A stretch of 64,000 nt of DNA from DASQYE01 sp036389675 (GTDB lineage Bacteria; Acidobacteriota; Blastocatellia; Pyrinomonadales; Pyrinomonadaceae), in the NCBI GenBank assembly GCA_036389675.1, contig DASVWI010000036.1, forward strand, positions 1 through 64,000, written 5' to 3'. The translations under genes and the position numbers were made by a program. The notes beneath the pieces are model-generated. The model did not search any database, had not been told where the DNA came from, and worked only from the letters and a program-made list of their open reading frames with translations. This document shows, one piece after another, positions 16,624 through 25,400 of this stretch (positions within the stretch are counted from its first letter, which is position 1; every line of letters begins with the position of its first letter).

Positions 16624-17853
16624 TTAAAAATCCCCCGCGCGTGTCACGACCGAGGCGGACGCCGCGGCTGCCCCGCCGGCTTTGTTAACCGGAGGCTCGC
16701 GTATGGGCTCCCAGCGAGCATAGCGCTCGCCGCGCAGGAATTTGTAGAAAGCGACGAGCGAGGCCACGTTGGCAAGGACGAAGTACTGCGGCAGCGCAAG
16801 CAAGCGTATATTCGCTCCGCTTCTCTCCAACACCCAGCCGCAGAGCGCCGCCAGATAGAAGGCGAGCTGCGAGACGAGCACGAGCAGGTAAAAGGGCGAG
16901 CCGGGAGCAAGCACGATTGATGCGACAAGGAGCGTCACGAGAAAGACAGGCACGAGATAGCGCATCACCTTGTGCGAAAAAAGCTCTACGGCGTAGAAGC
17001 CGCTCCTGAACGGATTCATCATAAAGCGGTGACGCCAGAGGTCTGTGAAGGTCTGCGTGATGACACGGACACGCATACTCAACTCTTTGCGTGCCTGCCG
17101 GTTCGTCTCCTCCGTGCAGACAGCCCCGGGCTCGTAGACGGCGCGCAAACCCTGCTCGACCATCTTGGTCGCGATCAGGAAATCGCTGCACGCCTCAGGG
17201 TAGAGCGGCACGTAAGCCGTGCGGCGCACGGCGTACAAACAGCCAGACGCGCCGATGAGCGAGCAGGCGCGGCTCTCGTGCGTTTTCAGAAAAGTCTCAT
17301 AGCCCCAGTAGGAGCGCGCGCCGTGCCCGACCGAAGATGCGGACGGGTCAACATAGATGAGGCGGCCCGCGACGCAACCGACGCTCTCATCAGAAAAGCT
17401 CGGCATCATCACCTTGAGCACGTCGGCGCTGTAAAGCGTCGTGGCGTCGGAAAAGAGGATGATCTCGCCGCGCGCGACCGAGACAGCCGCGTTCTGCGCC
17501 GCAGTTTTACCCAGGCGCTCCCGTTGGCGATGCAGCCGCACGCCGCGCGCGGCGAACTCCCGCGCAATCTCGTCCGTCCGATCAGTAGAGCAATCGGAGG
17601 CGACGATCACTTCCATCAACTCTTTCGGGTAATCGAGCGCGAGCGTATTTTCGAGCTTGGCGCGAAGGTCGCGCTCTTCGTTGTAGGCAGTGATGATCAC
17701 GCTCACCGAAGGCACGTTCGGAGCACGACGCACGGGCCGCGGGCGCAGGCGGCTGACGATGGCGACCAAAAGCGGATAACCGGCATAGGTGTAGACGAGC
17801 GCCGCCACGCTCAGCCAGAAAACAAGTTCGCCTGTGAGATGGACGCTCTTCAC
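16624..17853 (-). CDS. Membrane-bound GT2 glycosyltransferase
   Basis: This 409-aa protein starts at GTG 17853, which overlaps the TGA of the upstream Wzy-like gene (GTGA). One N-terminal membrane helix precedes a GT-A catalytic domain: SVIITAYNEERDLRAKLEN, the DXD-type FSDATTLY near residue 136, and DFLIATKMVEQGLRAVYEPG with the downstream acidic site, then RVRVITQTFTDLWRH. Three to four C-terminal helices follow (about 295-385). The arrangement resembles processive synthases such as PgaC or hyaluronan synthase, but the QXXRW signature is not clear, so it may be a non-processive chain-extending enzyme. It probably acts at the inner membrane. Confidence 0.85.
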   Translation of the reverse strand: MKSVHLTGELVFWLSVAALVYTYAGYPLLVAIVSRLRPRPVRRAPNVPSVSVIITAYNEERDLRAKLENTLALDYPKELMEVIVASDCSTDRTDEIAREFAARGVRLHRQRERLGKTAAQNAAVSVARGEIILFSDATTLYSADVLKVMMPSFSDESVGCVAGRLIYVDPSASSVGHGARSYWGYETFLKTHESRACSLIGASGCLYAVRRTAYVPLYPEACSDFLIATKMVEQGLRAVYEPGAVCTEETNRQARKELSMRVRVITQTFTDLWRHRFMMNPFRSGFYAVELFSHKVMRYLVPVFLVTLLVASIVLAPGSPFYLLVLVSQLAFYLAALCGWVLERSGANIRLLALPQYFVLANVASLVAFYKFLRGERYARWEPIREPPVNKAGGAAAASASVVTRAGDF

Positions 17854-19406
17854 AATGGGCTACGCACCTCAATAGCTTCGGCCTTCGTAACCGGCGGGTC
17901 GGAAGCCGTCGTCAAGCTTTCTCCGGCGGGCACAGGCGGAAGCTCGTTCGTCTCGTAGAGCCGACGCAGGCAAATCGCAAAGCCCACCAGATAATACAGA
18001 TTCCAGTTAAAAGCCACGGAGATAAAAAAGCTGGTGATGATGAAGGCGACCATGCTCGCCTCAAGCCCTATAGCCAGCCCGTAGTATTTGGAGCGGCGGC
18101 GCGTCTCATAGGTCTCACGCTCTATGCGGGCCAGCGTCTTGATCGCCGATACGATCAACATTATGTAGACCCCGAGAGCAGGGATGCCAAGCTCCGCGCC
18201 GACCTGCGTGTAAGAGTTGTGGCTCAGCTTGCCCTGTAGCGAATAGATAGGGAAATTGTGCAGGCCGACGCCGAGCAGCGGATGCCTGATCATAATGTAG
18301 GTCGAGCGTATGAGCAGGGCCGTGCGCGCGCTCGCCGAGCCCACGGGGTCAAGGCTGTGATCGAAAATCGAGAGCAGCCGCGTGGCGTAGTGGCCCGGCG
18401 CAAAGATCAGAAAGAATACGAGGAAGAGGAAAAAAGAGGCGAAGAAGACCAGCTTGTTCCGCCGCCCGAACTTCCACCCGAGCACGACGACAGCCCCCAG
18501 CAGGCCGAGGAAAGCGCCGCGCGAGAAAGTAAAGATCGTCCCAGCCGTCATCAGGAGCGTACACGCGCCGTAGAAAACTTTTTTGAGCAGGCTGCGCGAG
18601 CTGACGAGCATCGCGCTCGTGATCGGAATCATCATCACCAGATGAAGCCCGACATCGTCCGGGTTTGAAAACATGCCGTGATTCAACGTGCCGACACGGT
18701 AGCCCTCAAAACCGAAGTTTCCCGCGCGGTAGTCGACAATCGCGCCCCAGCTCGTCACGCAGGCAACCGCCAGCGCCAGAAACATAAGCCCCTTCAAACG
18801 CCACTCCGTCCGCGTCACGTTCACCATCACGATGAACATAATCACGATCTTGACGTAAACGTCGCTGAAGTAGCCCCATGCTTCCGCGCGATCAACGGCC
18901 AGCACCATCGAAACTAATGAGAGCACGCACAGGAGTAGGACGAGCTTGACCTCGCGCGTCATGACGGTCGGCCTGTTTTCGAGGGCGAATTGTGTGGGGA
19001 CGAAGACGGCCAGAGTAAAGAGGGCGAACCAGAAGGAGAGATTCACCAATCCGGCGAGCGAAGCGTGCCATTCATAGGGACGAAAGTAGAGCGCTATCGT
19101 GTAGAGAAAGAGCCCCGTGTAGGCGAAGACGTGGCCGCGCTTCCCCTTCCACATCACGCGCTTCTCGCCACGCGCCTTCGCTTTGGGCAACGCGCTCTCA
19201 GCGCCTACCGTCTCTGCATCTTCCGTCGCGTGACTGCGGCTGACACGCGTGGGCCAGGCTTCTTCTGCTGCTTCCTCTGCCGCGTGCGTCGTTTTGAACT
19301 GCTCGTCGTCGTCGTGCTGCTGCTCCGCCTCATCCCACCAAGCGCTTTGTGCCCGCCGGACACGCCTTACGGGCTCGTAATCGCTCGCATAACTCTTCTG
19401 TTTCAT
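17850..19406 (-). CDS. Wzy/O-antigen ligase-family membrane protein, copy 1
   Basis: This 518-aa protein has about 10-12 membrane segments after a charged cytoplasmic N-terminus of about 95 residues (rich in Asp, Glu, His and Arg), which is unusual for the family. The periplasmic loop near residues 375-420 has the conserved pattern HPLLGVGLHNFPIYS and LSHNSYTQVGAELGIPAL, the Wzy_C/RfaL signature with the catalytic-region His. Members either polymerise undecaprenyl-linked repeats (Wzy) or ligate them to lipid A core (WaaL), and the two cannot be separated here. It overlaps the GT2 gene by 4 nt. A second family member is at 27920-29464. Confidence 0.85.
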   Translation of the reverse strand: MKQKSYASDYEPVRRVRRAQSAWWDEAEQQHDDDEQFKTTHAAEEAAEEAWPTRVSRSHATEDAETVGAESALPKAKARGEKRVMWKGKRGHVFAYTGLFLYTIALYFRPYEWHASLAGLVNLSFWFALFTLAVFVPTQFALENRPTVMTREVKLVLLLCVLSLVSMVLAVDRAEAWGYFSDVYVKIVIMFIVMVNVTRTEWRLKGLMFLALAVACVTSWGAIVDYRAGNFGFEGYRVGTLNHGMFSNPDDVGLHLVMMIPITSAMLVSSRSLLKKVFYGACTLLMTAGTIFTFSRGAFLGLLGAVVVLGWKFGRRNKLVFFASFFLFLVFFLIFAPGHYATRLLSIFDHSLDPVGSASARTALLIRSTYIMIRHPLLGVGLHNFPIYSLQGKLSHNSYTQVGAELGIPALGVYIMLIVSAIKTLARIERETYETRRRSKYYGLAIGLEASMVAFIITSFFISVAFNWNLYYLVGFAICLRRLYETNELPPVPAGESLTTASDPPVTKAEAIEVRSPL

Positions 19407-19436
19407 CTCGGGCGCACGTCACGCGGATGGGTCGTC

Positions 19437-20321
19437 TCAGGCGGTTCGGGCCTCTGACGGCTTTTGAAGGAAAATAAATAGTCTGTTCTCTTGCCGGGTT
19501 GCTCTGGCCGCCGTCCACGCGAGGGGCAGCGACAGGCGATAGAGCGAACGGTTATCGACGCTTGAGATGAAGCTTTTGCCCCATATCTCGCCGAAGGGCG
19601 AATCGATATTGCGCTGGTAGACGGGCGTGAACCCCGGCTGGCGGCTGAAGGTTCGCTTGCTGAATTTGTAGACGTGCCCGCCCGGGTCCATCCCGAAAAA
19701 GTTGAGACGCCCCTGCGAAAGTGCGTAGCCCAGACGCGCCAGACGGTGAAAGAGGCTCTCCTGAATCGGCGTCTCAAGCACCAGATGGCCGCCCTTCTTC
19801 AAGACCCTGTGCGCCTCGTCCAGAAACGCGCGCGGGTGCGACAGGTGCTCTATCAGATTGAAGGCGAAGACGGCGTCGAAGGTCTCATCGCCGTAGTGGT
19901 CGTCAAGGGTTCCGAGCCGCACGCGCTCCCGCTCGCGGTTGGCGTAGCGCACCGCCCGCTCGACGACATCGCACCCAACGGCGGAGATGCCCAGCTCGTC
20001 GCACACGTCCAGAAAGAAGCCCAGCCCCGAGCCGACCTCAAGGATTTTAAGAGACTTGGGGTCAGAGACGCGGCTGCGGCGGATGAATGTTTTTAATTGC
20101 TGGCGAAACCTTTTCTTCTGCGCCTCTCTGTTCTCCAGATACACGTCCTCGGCCCAGTAGTCGTCCGGCGGCACGTCGCTCTCCGAGGCGACCTCAAGCG
20201 GGTTCGTCCAGATCAGCCCGCACTGCGGACAGGTTAGCAGGTCGAAGCTGCGGCCTTTGCCGTAGAGGCTCCCGGGCTTCTCACACAGGTCGCAATGTTC
20301 TTGCATCAAGGCTTTCGCCAT
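19437..20321 (-). CDS. SAM-dependent methyltransferase with N-terminal zinc ribbon
   Basis: This 294-aa protein starts with two Cys pairs (C10, C13 and C31, C34; CDLC and CPQCGLIWTNP), a small zinc-ribbon typical of methyltransferases in sugar-modifying clusters. The core follows with motif I KILEVGSGLGFFLDVCDELG near residue 90 and a later FAFNLIEHLSHPRAFLDE motif. The C-terminal third (about 230-294) is more variable and may bind the acceptor. It is the first polysaccharide-type gene of this minus-strand operon. Related zinc-ribbon methyltransferases lie at 38831-39793 and 48890-49819. A sugar acceptor is inferred from context. Confidence 0.85.
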   Translation of the reverse strand: MAKALMQEHCDLCEKPGSLYGKGRSFDLLTCPQCGLIWTNPLEVASESDVPPDDYWAEDVYLENREAQKKRFRQQLKTFIRRSRVSDPKSLKILEVGSGLGFFLDVCDELGISAVGCDVVERAVRYANRERERVRLGTLDDHYGDETFDAVFAFNLIEHLSHPRAFLDEAHRVLKKGGHLVLETPIQESLFHRLARLGYALSQGRLNFFGMDPGGHVYKFSKRTFSRQPGFTPVYQRNIDSPFGEIWGKSFISSVDNRSLYRLSLPLAWTAARATRQENRLFIFLQKPSEARTA

Positions 20322-20348
20322 CCTAGCCTCACCGTCCGTCGTTAGAAG

Positions 20349-20525
20349 TCAAGACCGGGCATCGCTCTCAAAGGCACGATGGCCGACAAGCGAGCGCGCC
20401 CGTTGAGGCGGACCCGACTTCCGGCGCTCGTGCTTGAAGAGATAAGCGTCGGCCACACGTGCAAAGTCTTTGCAGGCGGACAACAGGCCACGGCCCAACG
20501 GATTCGAGTGTAACGCCCCGGCCAT
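20349..20525 (-). CDS. Possible small protein (58 aa)
   Basis: A short open frame runs from ATG 20525 to TGA 20349, 24 nt after the stop of the sigma-like regulator on the same strand. The predicted protein has a helical, amphipathic look (GLLSACKDFARVADAYLFK, then HERRKSGPP) and codon third positions that are mainly G or C, like neighbours. The upstream GGAAG is too close to the ATG to be a good ribosome site. It has no recognisable family. It fills most of a 228-nt gap that otherwise looks empty. It may be real or a chance frame; comparative conservation would decide. Confidence 0.3.
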   Translation of the reverse strand: MAGALHSNPLGRGLLSACKDFARVADAYLFKHERRKSGPPQRARSLVGHRAFESDARS

Positions 20526-20549
20526 CTTCCGGGCAATTCAAGCGTGCCC

Positions 20550-21701
20550 TTAAACCGGGACGCTCTCCTCGTCACCGACCAGCACCAGCGCGCGCACGCG
20601 CTCGCGCAAAGCCATCTCAAAACGGCGCGCTTCCTCTATCTCGTTGAAAGACAGGGCGCGCAGCTCCTGTTCGATGCGGCGGCGGTAGTCCGAGACGAGC
20701 GAGTCCGAGACGCCCAGCGTGGCGGCCACTTCCAGTTGCGTAGAGTGATCCGGGCTCAGGTAACAATGCCACAGCACGCCCAGCATACGGTTGTATTGCT
20801 TGAGCTTGCCGCGCACGCTCCCGTGCAAGTTTCTCAAGAATTGGTCAACAAAGCCTGCGGCCTCGCGCTCACTCTCGCGGCGCAACAACCCCTCTTCGGG
20901 ATTCTCGCAACCATCGACCGGCTCGAACTGGTTTCCACCATCTTCCGTGTCATCCCCGCCAAGCGGCACAAGATAGATGTCCATCACGGGCAGGCGCGAC
21001 ATGACAAGGCTGCGAAGGGTTCGCACATCGATGGGCGCGTCCGCCGCGTCCAGAACGGAGATGATCAAATCTTCAAGGTCAAGGTTGCTGATGACGACCT
21101 GAGAGTCGCCCGTGCAGCCGACCATACGCGTATCGCGCTGGCGCACGGGGATTAAGTGTATGCGCTGCTCAAGGTCGTGATGCTCGCGACGAGCTTTGCC
21201 GTTGGGCCACTCGGACAGACCGTAAACGCGGTCGGCGAGGCGTCGATGCGGCTCGTCGTCAATGCCGGAGGAGTCGAAGCGGCGGAAATTCGCGCTCGAT
21301 TGAATAAGTGTGGAGATGCGGCGCGCCAGACGATAGGATTCCGGGTGACGCTTTCGCAGCTCAGCCGTTAAAAGGTTGGTCAGCTCTATCTGGCCGATCT
21401 CGCATTCGACCTCGGCGTCCGTCATCTCCGTGTCCAGATAGTGCTGAAAGCGCGCCTTGCTGAGAAGCTGGACGAAAAGCTCCTGCGTCAAATCCGTGTA
21501 AGCGTTCTGTGAGCCTTCCTCGACAAGCAGCCCCGCGTTGCGCGAGGCGCGCACCAGCGGATGATGGCAGACAATACGGTGCAGCTCGGCCCAGAGGCGG
21601 TTGACATCTGAAGAGCGCAGGCTCTCAATCCAGTGTCCGGCGCGCGACTGGCGCTCAAACTGTGGGCGCACTGAGCGCGTTTGTTCCTTGGTCACGCTCA
21701 T
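20550..21701 (-). CDS. Sigma-70-like regulatory protein
   Basis: This 383-aa protein is taken from the ATG at 21701; a GTG at 21740 is an alternative. The N-terminal half contains helical segments such as DLTQELFVQLLSKARFQHYL and IGQIELTNLLTAELRKRHPE, resembling sigma region 2 style helices but without a clear -10 recognition motif. The C-terminal part has a helix-turn-helix QLEVAATLGVSDSLVSDYRRR near 335-355, like sigma region 4, preceded by the cluster RMLGVLWHCYLSPDH. I would call it an atypical sigma factor or transcription regulator, not an ordinary ECF. It is divergently oriented from a ZAS-type protein gene about 690 nt away and lies beside a polysaccharide operon it may control. Confidence 0.55.
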   Translation of the reverse strand: MSVTKEQTRSVRPQFERQSRAGHWIESLRSSDVNRLWAELHRIVCHHPLVRASRNAGLLVEEGSQNAYTDLTQELFVQLLSKARFQHYLDTEMTDAEVECEIGQIELTNLLTAELRKRHPESYRLARRISTLIQSSANFRRFDSSGIDDEPHRRLADRVYGLSEWPNGKARREHHDLEQRIHLIPVRQRDTRMVGCTGDSQVVISNLDLEDLIISVLDAADAPIDVRTLRSLVMSRLPVMDIYLVPLGGDDTEDGGNQFEPVDGCENPEEGLLRRESEREAAGFVDQFLRNLHGSVRGKLKQYNRMLGVLWHCYLSPDHSTQLEVAATLGVSDSLVSDYRRRIEQELRALSFNEIEEARRFEMALRERVRALVLVGDEESVPV

Positions 21702-22387
21702 CGAGGAGCCTTTCGGAGGGTTTTCACGAGTAGGTTTCACAGCTTTGGTTATTGAAGAATCTGACAGGGATTGTCAGTTCCGACTCCGGCACGCCACAGA
21801 GAGGACAGAGTTACGAGCAAAGTTTCTGCGAGTAATATGCCTTTGTCCCAGGTTTAGAGAGTGGGCGGGTCGTGGCGGTCATTCGTAGGAGAGTTAGTCA
21901 CGATGCTTCGGTAGCAATTGCAAGATTCACTTCTCGTCGGAGAGCTCGCCCTCCGCTACCCGCAGGCCCTCGTGCCTTTAATACCTTGTTCGGAGTCTTC
22001 GCGCCTGATGAACGCAAGGGGAAAAGCGCGATCATCCTTGAAGGGGTTTCAGGGGACGCGTATGGCCCCTCGACTGACAAAAAAGATGTTATCAGCAAAA
22101 CCGGAAACGAGCAACATCTTTTTACACGATTCTTAAAATTTTACGAATCCCCATAGAAATGGGCGTTTCGGGCCGGCAAAACTTATGGAAATCGGCGACG
22201 ATTAAAGCTTTATCTTGGTTGATCAGGCGAAGCGCCCGTTCAGTATTTGCTATTTTGGCTCGCGACTGTCTCTCTTTTGCCCCTTAGCCTCGCGACCCGG
22301 TTTTGATGTTGCGCTTCCAAAGTATGTGGGCCAATCTTCCAGCGACTGAACCTAAAGAGGTCTGCGGACACCGAGGGGAAGAAAACC
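21702..22387. promoter_or_regulatory. Divergent intergenic region between sigma-like and ZAS-protein genes
   Basis: This is the longest gene-free stretch, about 690 nt, and it separates divergent genes, so it must hold at least two promoters. I see AT-richer zones around 22120-22150 and 22195-22220 (TAAAGCTTTATC), a small hairpin CCCATagaaATGGG at 22150-22163, and an 11-bp inverted repeat at 22080-22123 described separately. Short open frames here do not look coding. No recognised riboswitch is apparent. The length suggests a long leader or an unrecognised RNA. Confidence 0.4.
22080..22123. repeat. 11-bp inverted repeat with 22-nt loop
   Basis: AAAAAGATGTT (22080-22090) is exactly repeated in inverted form as AACATCTTTTT (22113-22123). 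The stem is A/T-rich and the right arm ends in a T tract on the plus strand, so it could act as a weak intrinsic terminator or attenuator, or as a protein-binding operator. It lies about 265 nt upstream of the ZAS-type gene and about 380 nt upstream of the sigma-like gene. Confidence 0.4.
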
Positions 22388-22708
22388 ATGAGTTCAACAT
22401 TCGTGAGCTTATTCTGTAAACAAACCACCTGCCCTTCATCGGAGATGTTGCTCTGTTACCGGGTGGGCGATCTCTCTAAGGAGCAGAGCACCTGGATCGC
22501 ACAGCACCTGTGCGCCTGCGAGTTCTGCGGCGCTGAGCTTCAATTATTGAACGAATACCGTTCGGTCGAGGAAGAATATCAGGTGGCCGACATGCCTTTG
22601 CACCTTCGTCATCTGGCCGAAGCGCTCCTGAGCAGGGACTTGAGCCGCGTGGAGATTTACTCGGAGGCGGCCTACGAGAAAGTCCCCATGACATTGACGG
22701 ACGCCTGA
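22388..22708 (+). CDS. Small ZAS-type (HxxxCxxC) anti-sigma-like protein
   Basis: This 106-aa protein carries the zinc-binding anti-sigma signature H-x3-C-x2-C (HLCACEFCGAEL, His40-Cys44-Cys47), preceded by Cys-rich TTCPSSEMLLCYRVGD. No membrane helix is seen, so it would be a soluble factor, unlike most RsiW-type anti-sigmas. Its C-terminus is helical and acidic (YRSVEEEYQV, LRHLAEALLSRDLSRVE). The start follows GAGGGGAAG about 8 nt upstream of ATG 22388. It is divergent from the sigma-like gene at 20550-21701, an obvious candidate partner, although a paired anti-sigma is usually co-transcribed. It converges on the DsbA-like gene, with a terminator between. Confidence 0.6.
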   Translation: MSSTFVSLFCKQTTCPSSEMLLCYRVGDLSKEQSTWIAQHLCACEFCGAELQLLNEYRSVEEEYQVADMPLHLRHLAEALLSRDLSRVEIYSEAAYEKVPMTLTDA

Positions 22709-22799
22709 GCCCGACACAGCCTTTTCTTCAAGCCAACCCCTGCTGCTTCGGCCCAACTCAAGCATAGCCCTCTCGAAAACCACCAAAGAATAAAAGTGT

Positions 22800-22822
22800 G
22801 CGGGCTCGCAAGGCCCGCTTTT
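22800..22822 (+). terminator. Intrinsic terminator, probably bidirectional
   Basis: GCGGGC (22800-22805) and GCCCGC (22813-22818) form a 6-bp GC stem with a 7-nt loop followed by TTTT on the plus strand. On the minus strand the stem is followed by ACACTTTTATTC. It lies between the convergent ends of the ZAS-type and DsbA-like genes, exactly where termination of both is expected. Confidence 0.75.
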
Positions 22823-22832
22823 ACGGCGTCCG

Positions 22833-23504
22833 TCAGGGTTTATTGCCCTTGAGCGCGGCATTGATCGTGGCCCGAATCCCCTCGGCTGACATCGCCTCCT
22901 CGGAGACTTCCAGACCATTGACGAAGAGCGTCGGCGTGCCCGAAATTTTTACGGACTCGCCCCGCTGGCGGTCTGCGAGGACACGCGCCTGTGTCTCGGG
23001 CGCGTCCATATCGCGCGTAAATCTCTCTACATCCAGACCTAGGGAGCGCGCATAGCCTGTAAAAAGCGTCTTCGCATCATTTGCGCCGCTCCACTCGCGC
23101 TGGCGCTCGAAAAGCAGGTCGTGCATCTCCCAGAAACGGTTTTGCGTGGCGGCGGCTTCGGAAGCGCGCGCCGCTTCCTGCGCGTGTGCGTGCATGGCGA
23201 GCGGGTAATGGCGAAAGACGACGCGCAGGCGCGCTCCGTATTCGGCCTCTATCTTCTTTAGCTCGGGATGCAGAGCGCCGCATGGGGGACACTCGAAATC
23301 CGCGAACTCCTCCAGGGTGACTGTGGCCTGACCTTCGCCTCTGCTGTGCGGGGGCTCTGTGCCCGGCGATGCTTTGGAGAGGTCTCTGAGGGTGGCGGGG
23401 GGCGGGGACGGGCGAATCAGGTCGGAGCGAAAGAGCAAGAGACCGGCCAACGTGCCGACCAGAGCACCGGCCACGATCATAATCAGGGTCAGGTGACGTT
23501 TCAT
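22833..23504 (-). CDS. DsbA-like thioredoxin-fold oxidoreductase
   Basis: This 223-aa protein has an N-terminal membrane anchor or signal (about residues 5-25) and a Pro-rich linker. A DsbA/Thioredoxin_4 domain follows, with the active site CPPC at residues 72-75 in FADFECPPCGALHPEL, and a cis-Pro loop SGTPTLFVNG near the C-terminus. The CPPC dipeptide and helical insertion (FWEMHDLLFERQREW) match the BdbD/DsbA-like group of periplasmic disulfide-forming or -isomerising proteins. It probably catalyses disulfide exchange in exported proteins. It is not obviously part of the glycan pathway. Its 3' end is insulated by a terminator. Confidence 0.88.
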   Translation of the reverse strand: MKRHLTLIMIVAGALVGTLAGLLLFRSDLIRPSPPPATLRDLSKASPGTEPPHSRGEGQATVTLEEFADFECPPCGALHPELKKIEAEYGARLRVVFRHYPLAMHAHAQEAARASEAAATQNRFWEMHDLLFERQREWSGANDAKTLFTGYARSLGLDVERFTRDMDAPETQARVLADRQRGESVKISGTPTLFVNGLEVSEEAMSAEGIRATINAALKGNKP

Positions 23505-23573
23505 ATCTTCATTACAGGGAAGCAGGGCCAGGCGATGTTGCGGCCCGCACTGTTTAGGCCTCTCGGCGGCCTT

Positions 23574-25400
23574 CTATTCCGTGACGCCGTATAGCTCGTC
23601 TATCAGCTTGCCGTACTTCTCGTCTATGACGCGGCGCTTCACTTTGAGGGTCGGGGTCATCTCCCCGCCATCTATGGAAAACTCTTCGGGCAGGAGCGCG
23701 ACGCGGCGCACGCGCTCGTAGTCGGCCAGTTCCGCCGTCAATAAAGCAACGTCGCGCTGCACGATCTTGACGGCAGCCGGATCACGACTCAGCTCGGCGC
23801 GGCGCGAGGCATTCGGCGACGCTTGCGGCGGCGCGAGCGCGCCCGCGAGCGACTCCCAGTCGGGGACGATCAGCGCGACGGGCTGTTTTCGTCCCGCGCC
23901 GACCACGACCACCTGATTGACATACTCGCTCTGCTTAATCAGGCTCTCGATCAACTGCGGCGCGACGTACTTGCCGTTCGAGAGCTTGAAGAGGTCTTTC
24001 TTGCGGTCTGTGATGTAGAGATGACCGCGCTCGTCCATGCGGCCCACGTCGCCCGTAGCGAACCAGCCGTCCGCCATCACCGTTTCCGTAGATTCGGGGT
24101 GGTTATAGTAGCCGCACATGACGTTTGGCCCACGCACCAGTATCTCTCCGTCGGCGGCAATCCGCACGTCAATGCCGGGGAAGGGCAGGCCCACAGAGCC
24201 GACGCGGTTGTCTTCGGGGCGATTGGCGGAGACGATGCAGGTCTCCGTCATGCCGAAGCCCTGTAGGATAGGGATGCCTGCGGCGAGGAAAGCGTAGGAG
24301 AGAGCGGGCGAAAGCGGCGCGCCGCCCGAAACGAAATAACGCAGGCGACCTCCAACCCCGGTGCGCCATTTCGAGAAGACCAGAAGGCTCGCAATCCCCT
24401 GCTCTATCTCAAGCAGCGGCGGGACACTTTCGTGCTTATCCTTCAACTCTGCGTAGCGCCCTCCCGTGTGCAGGGCTCGCGTAAACATCCTGCTTTTCCA
24501 GCCGCCGGCAGACATGCCCTTCTTGACGATGCGGTGATAGACCTTCTCGAAGAGGCGCGGCACAGCCGTCATGATCGTGGGCCGCACTTCGCGCAGGTGC
24601 TCGCCGACCTGATCGAACGATGCCGCGTAGTAGACGGAGACGCCGTTCCAGCAGAAGACGTAGAAGACCGTGCGCTCGAAGATGTGCGAGAGGGGCAGCA
24701 CGGAGAGCGAGATGTCTTCGGATGAGATGGGCAGCGAGTTTGTGATGGTCAGCACGTTGGAGACGAAATTATCGTGCGTCAGCATCACGCCTTTGGGCTC
24801 GCCCGTCGTGCCGGAGGTATAGATGATGGTCGCTAAGTCGTCGGCGGAAATCCTCTCGACGAGGCCGTCGTAGATTTCCGGCTCGCGGCGGTCGCGCTCA
24901 GCCCCGCGCCGCTCCAATGCTTCGAGCGTGATGGCGCGCTCCGTGCCTTCGGCTGCTTCGGGGTCAAAGAAGACGATGCGCTCAAGACGCTCGACGCTCT
25001 CAATGCCCGCGCGCGCGTGCTTAAAGACTTTGCGTCCGGAGACGAAGAGCATGCGCGCGCCCGAGTCTTCAAGGATGTAGCGCACCTGCTCGACGGCCTG
25101 CGTCGTGTAGATGGGGACGTTGATCGCGCCGAGGCTCAGGATGGCGAGGTCTGTGATGGACCACTCGGGGCGATTCTCCGAGAGCAGGGCGATGCGGTCG
25201 CCGGCCTTGATGCCGAGTTCCGCCAGACCCATGGCGAGGGCACGCACGCGCTCGATGAAAGTCTCAGCCGAGATGTTAATCCATTCGCCCCCGCGCTTGT
25301 GATTGAGGGCGTCCGCCTTTCCGTATTGACGAATAGCGGCGAGGCAGAGCTTCGGCAGCGTCGTCGGTGTGGTTGATGTTCCGTTGTCTGAGATTGTCAT
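23574..25400 (-). CDS. Long-chain acyl-CoA synthetase
   Basis: This 608-aa AMP-binding enzyme activates fatty acids to acyl-CoA through an acyl-adenylate. Visible family motifs are the P-loop IIYTSGTTGEPKGVMLTH at about 192-210, the adenylate motif GFGMTETCIVSANRP, GDVGRMDERGHLYITDRKKD and the C-terminal KLSNGKYVAPQLIE. The order and length match bacterial FadD15-type long-chain synthetases. The C-terminal catalytic Lys region is near TPTLKVKRR. It lies between a DsbA-like gene and an Ig/OmpA-like gene, so it seems to be a housekeeping gene in the interlude. A separate thioesterase lies at 26311-26745. Confidence 0.92.
   Translation of the reverse strand: MTISDNGTSTTPTTLPKLCLAAIRQYGKADALNHKRGGEWINISAETFIERVRALAMGLAELGIKAGDRIALLSENRPEWSITDLAILSLGAINVPIYTTQAVEQVRYILEDSGARMLFVSGRKVFKHARAGIESVERLERIVFFDPEAAEGTERAITLEALERRGAERDRREPEIYDGLVERISADDLATIIYTSGTTGEPKGVMLTHDNFVSNVLTITNSLPISSEDISLSVLPLSHIFERTVFYVFCWNGVSVYYAASFDQVGEHLREVRPTIMTAVPRLFEKVYHRIVKKGMSAGGWKSRMFTRALHTGGRYAELKDKHESVPPLLEIEQGIASLLVFSKWRTGVGGRLRYFVSGGAPLSPALSYAFLAAGIPILQGFGMTETCIVSANRPEDNRVGSVGLPFPGIDVRIAADGEILVRGPNVMCGYYNHPESTETVMADGWFATGDVGRMDERGHLYITDRKKDLFKLSNGKYVAPQLIESLIKQSEYVNQVVVVGAGRKQPVALIVPDWESLAGALAPPQASPNASRRAELSRDPAAVKIVQRDVALLTAELADYERVRRVALLPEEFSIDGGEMTPTLKVKRRVIDEKYGKLIDELYGVTE

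Noticed and set aside
21872..22156. Plus-strand frame of 94 aa in the long intergenic region
   Set aside because: It runs through the inverted repeat, has no ribosome site and mixed composition without a recognisable fold.
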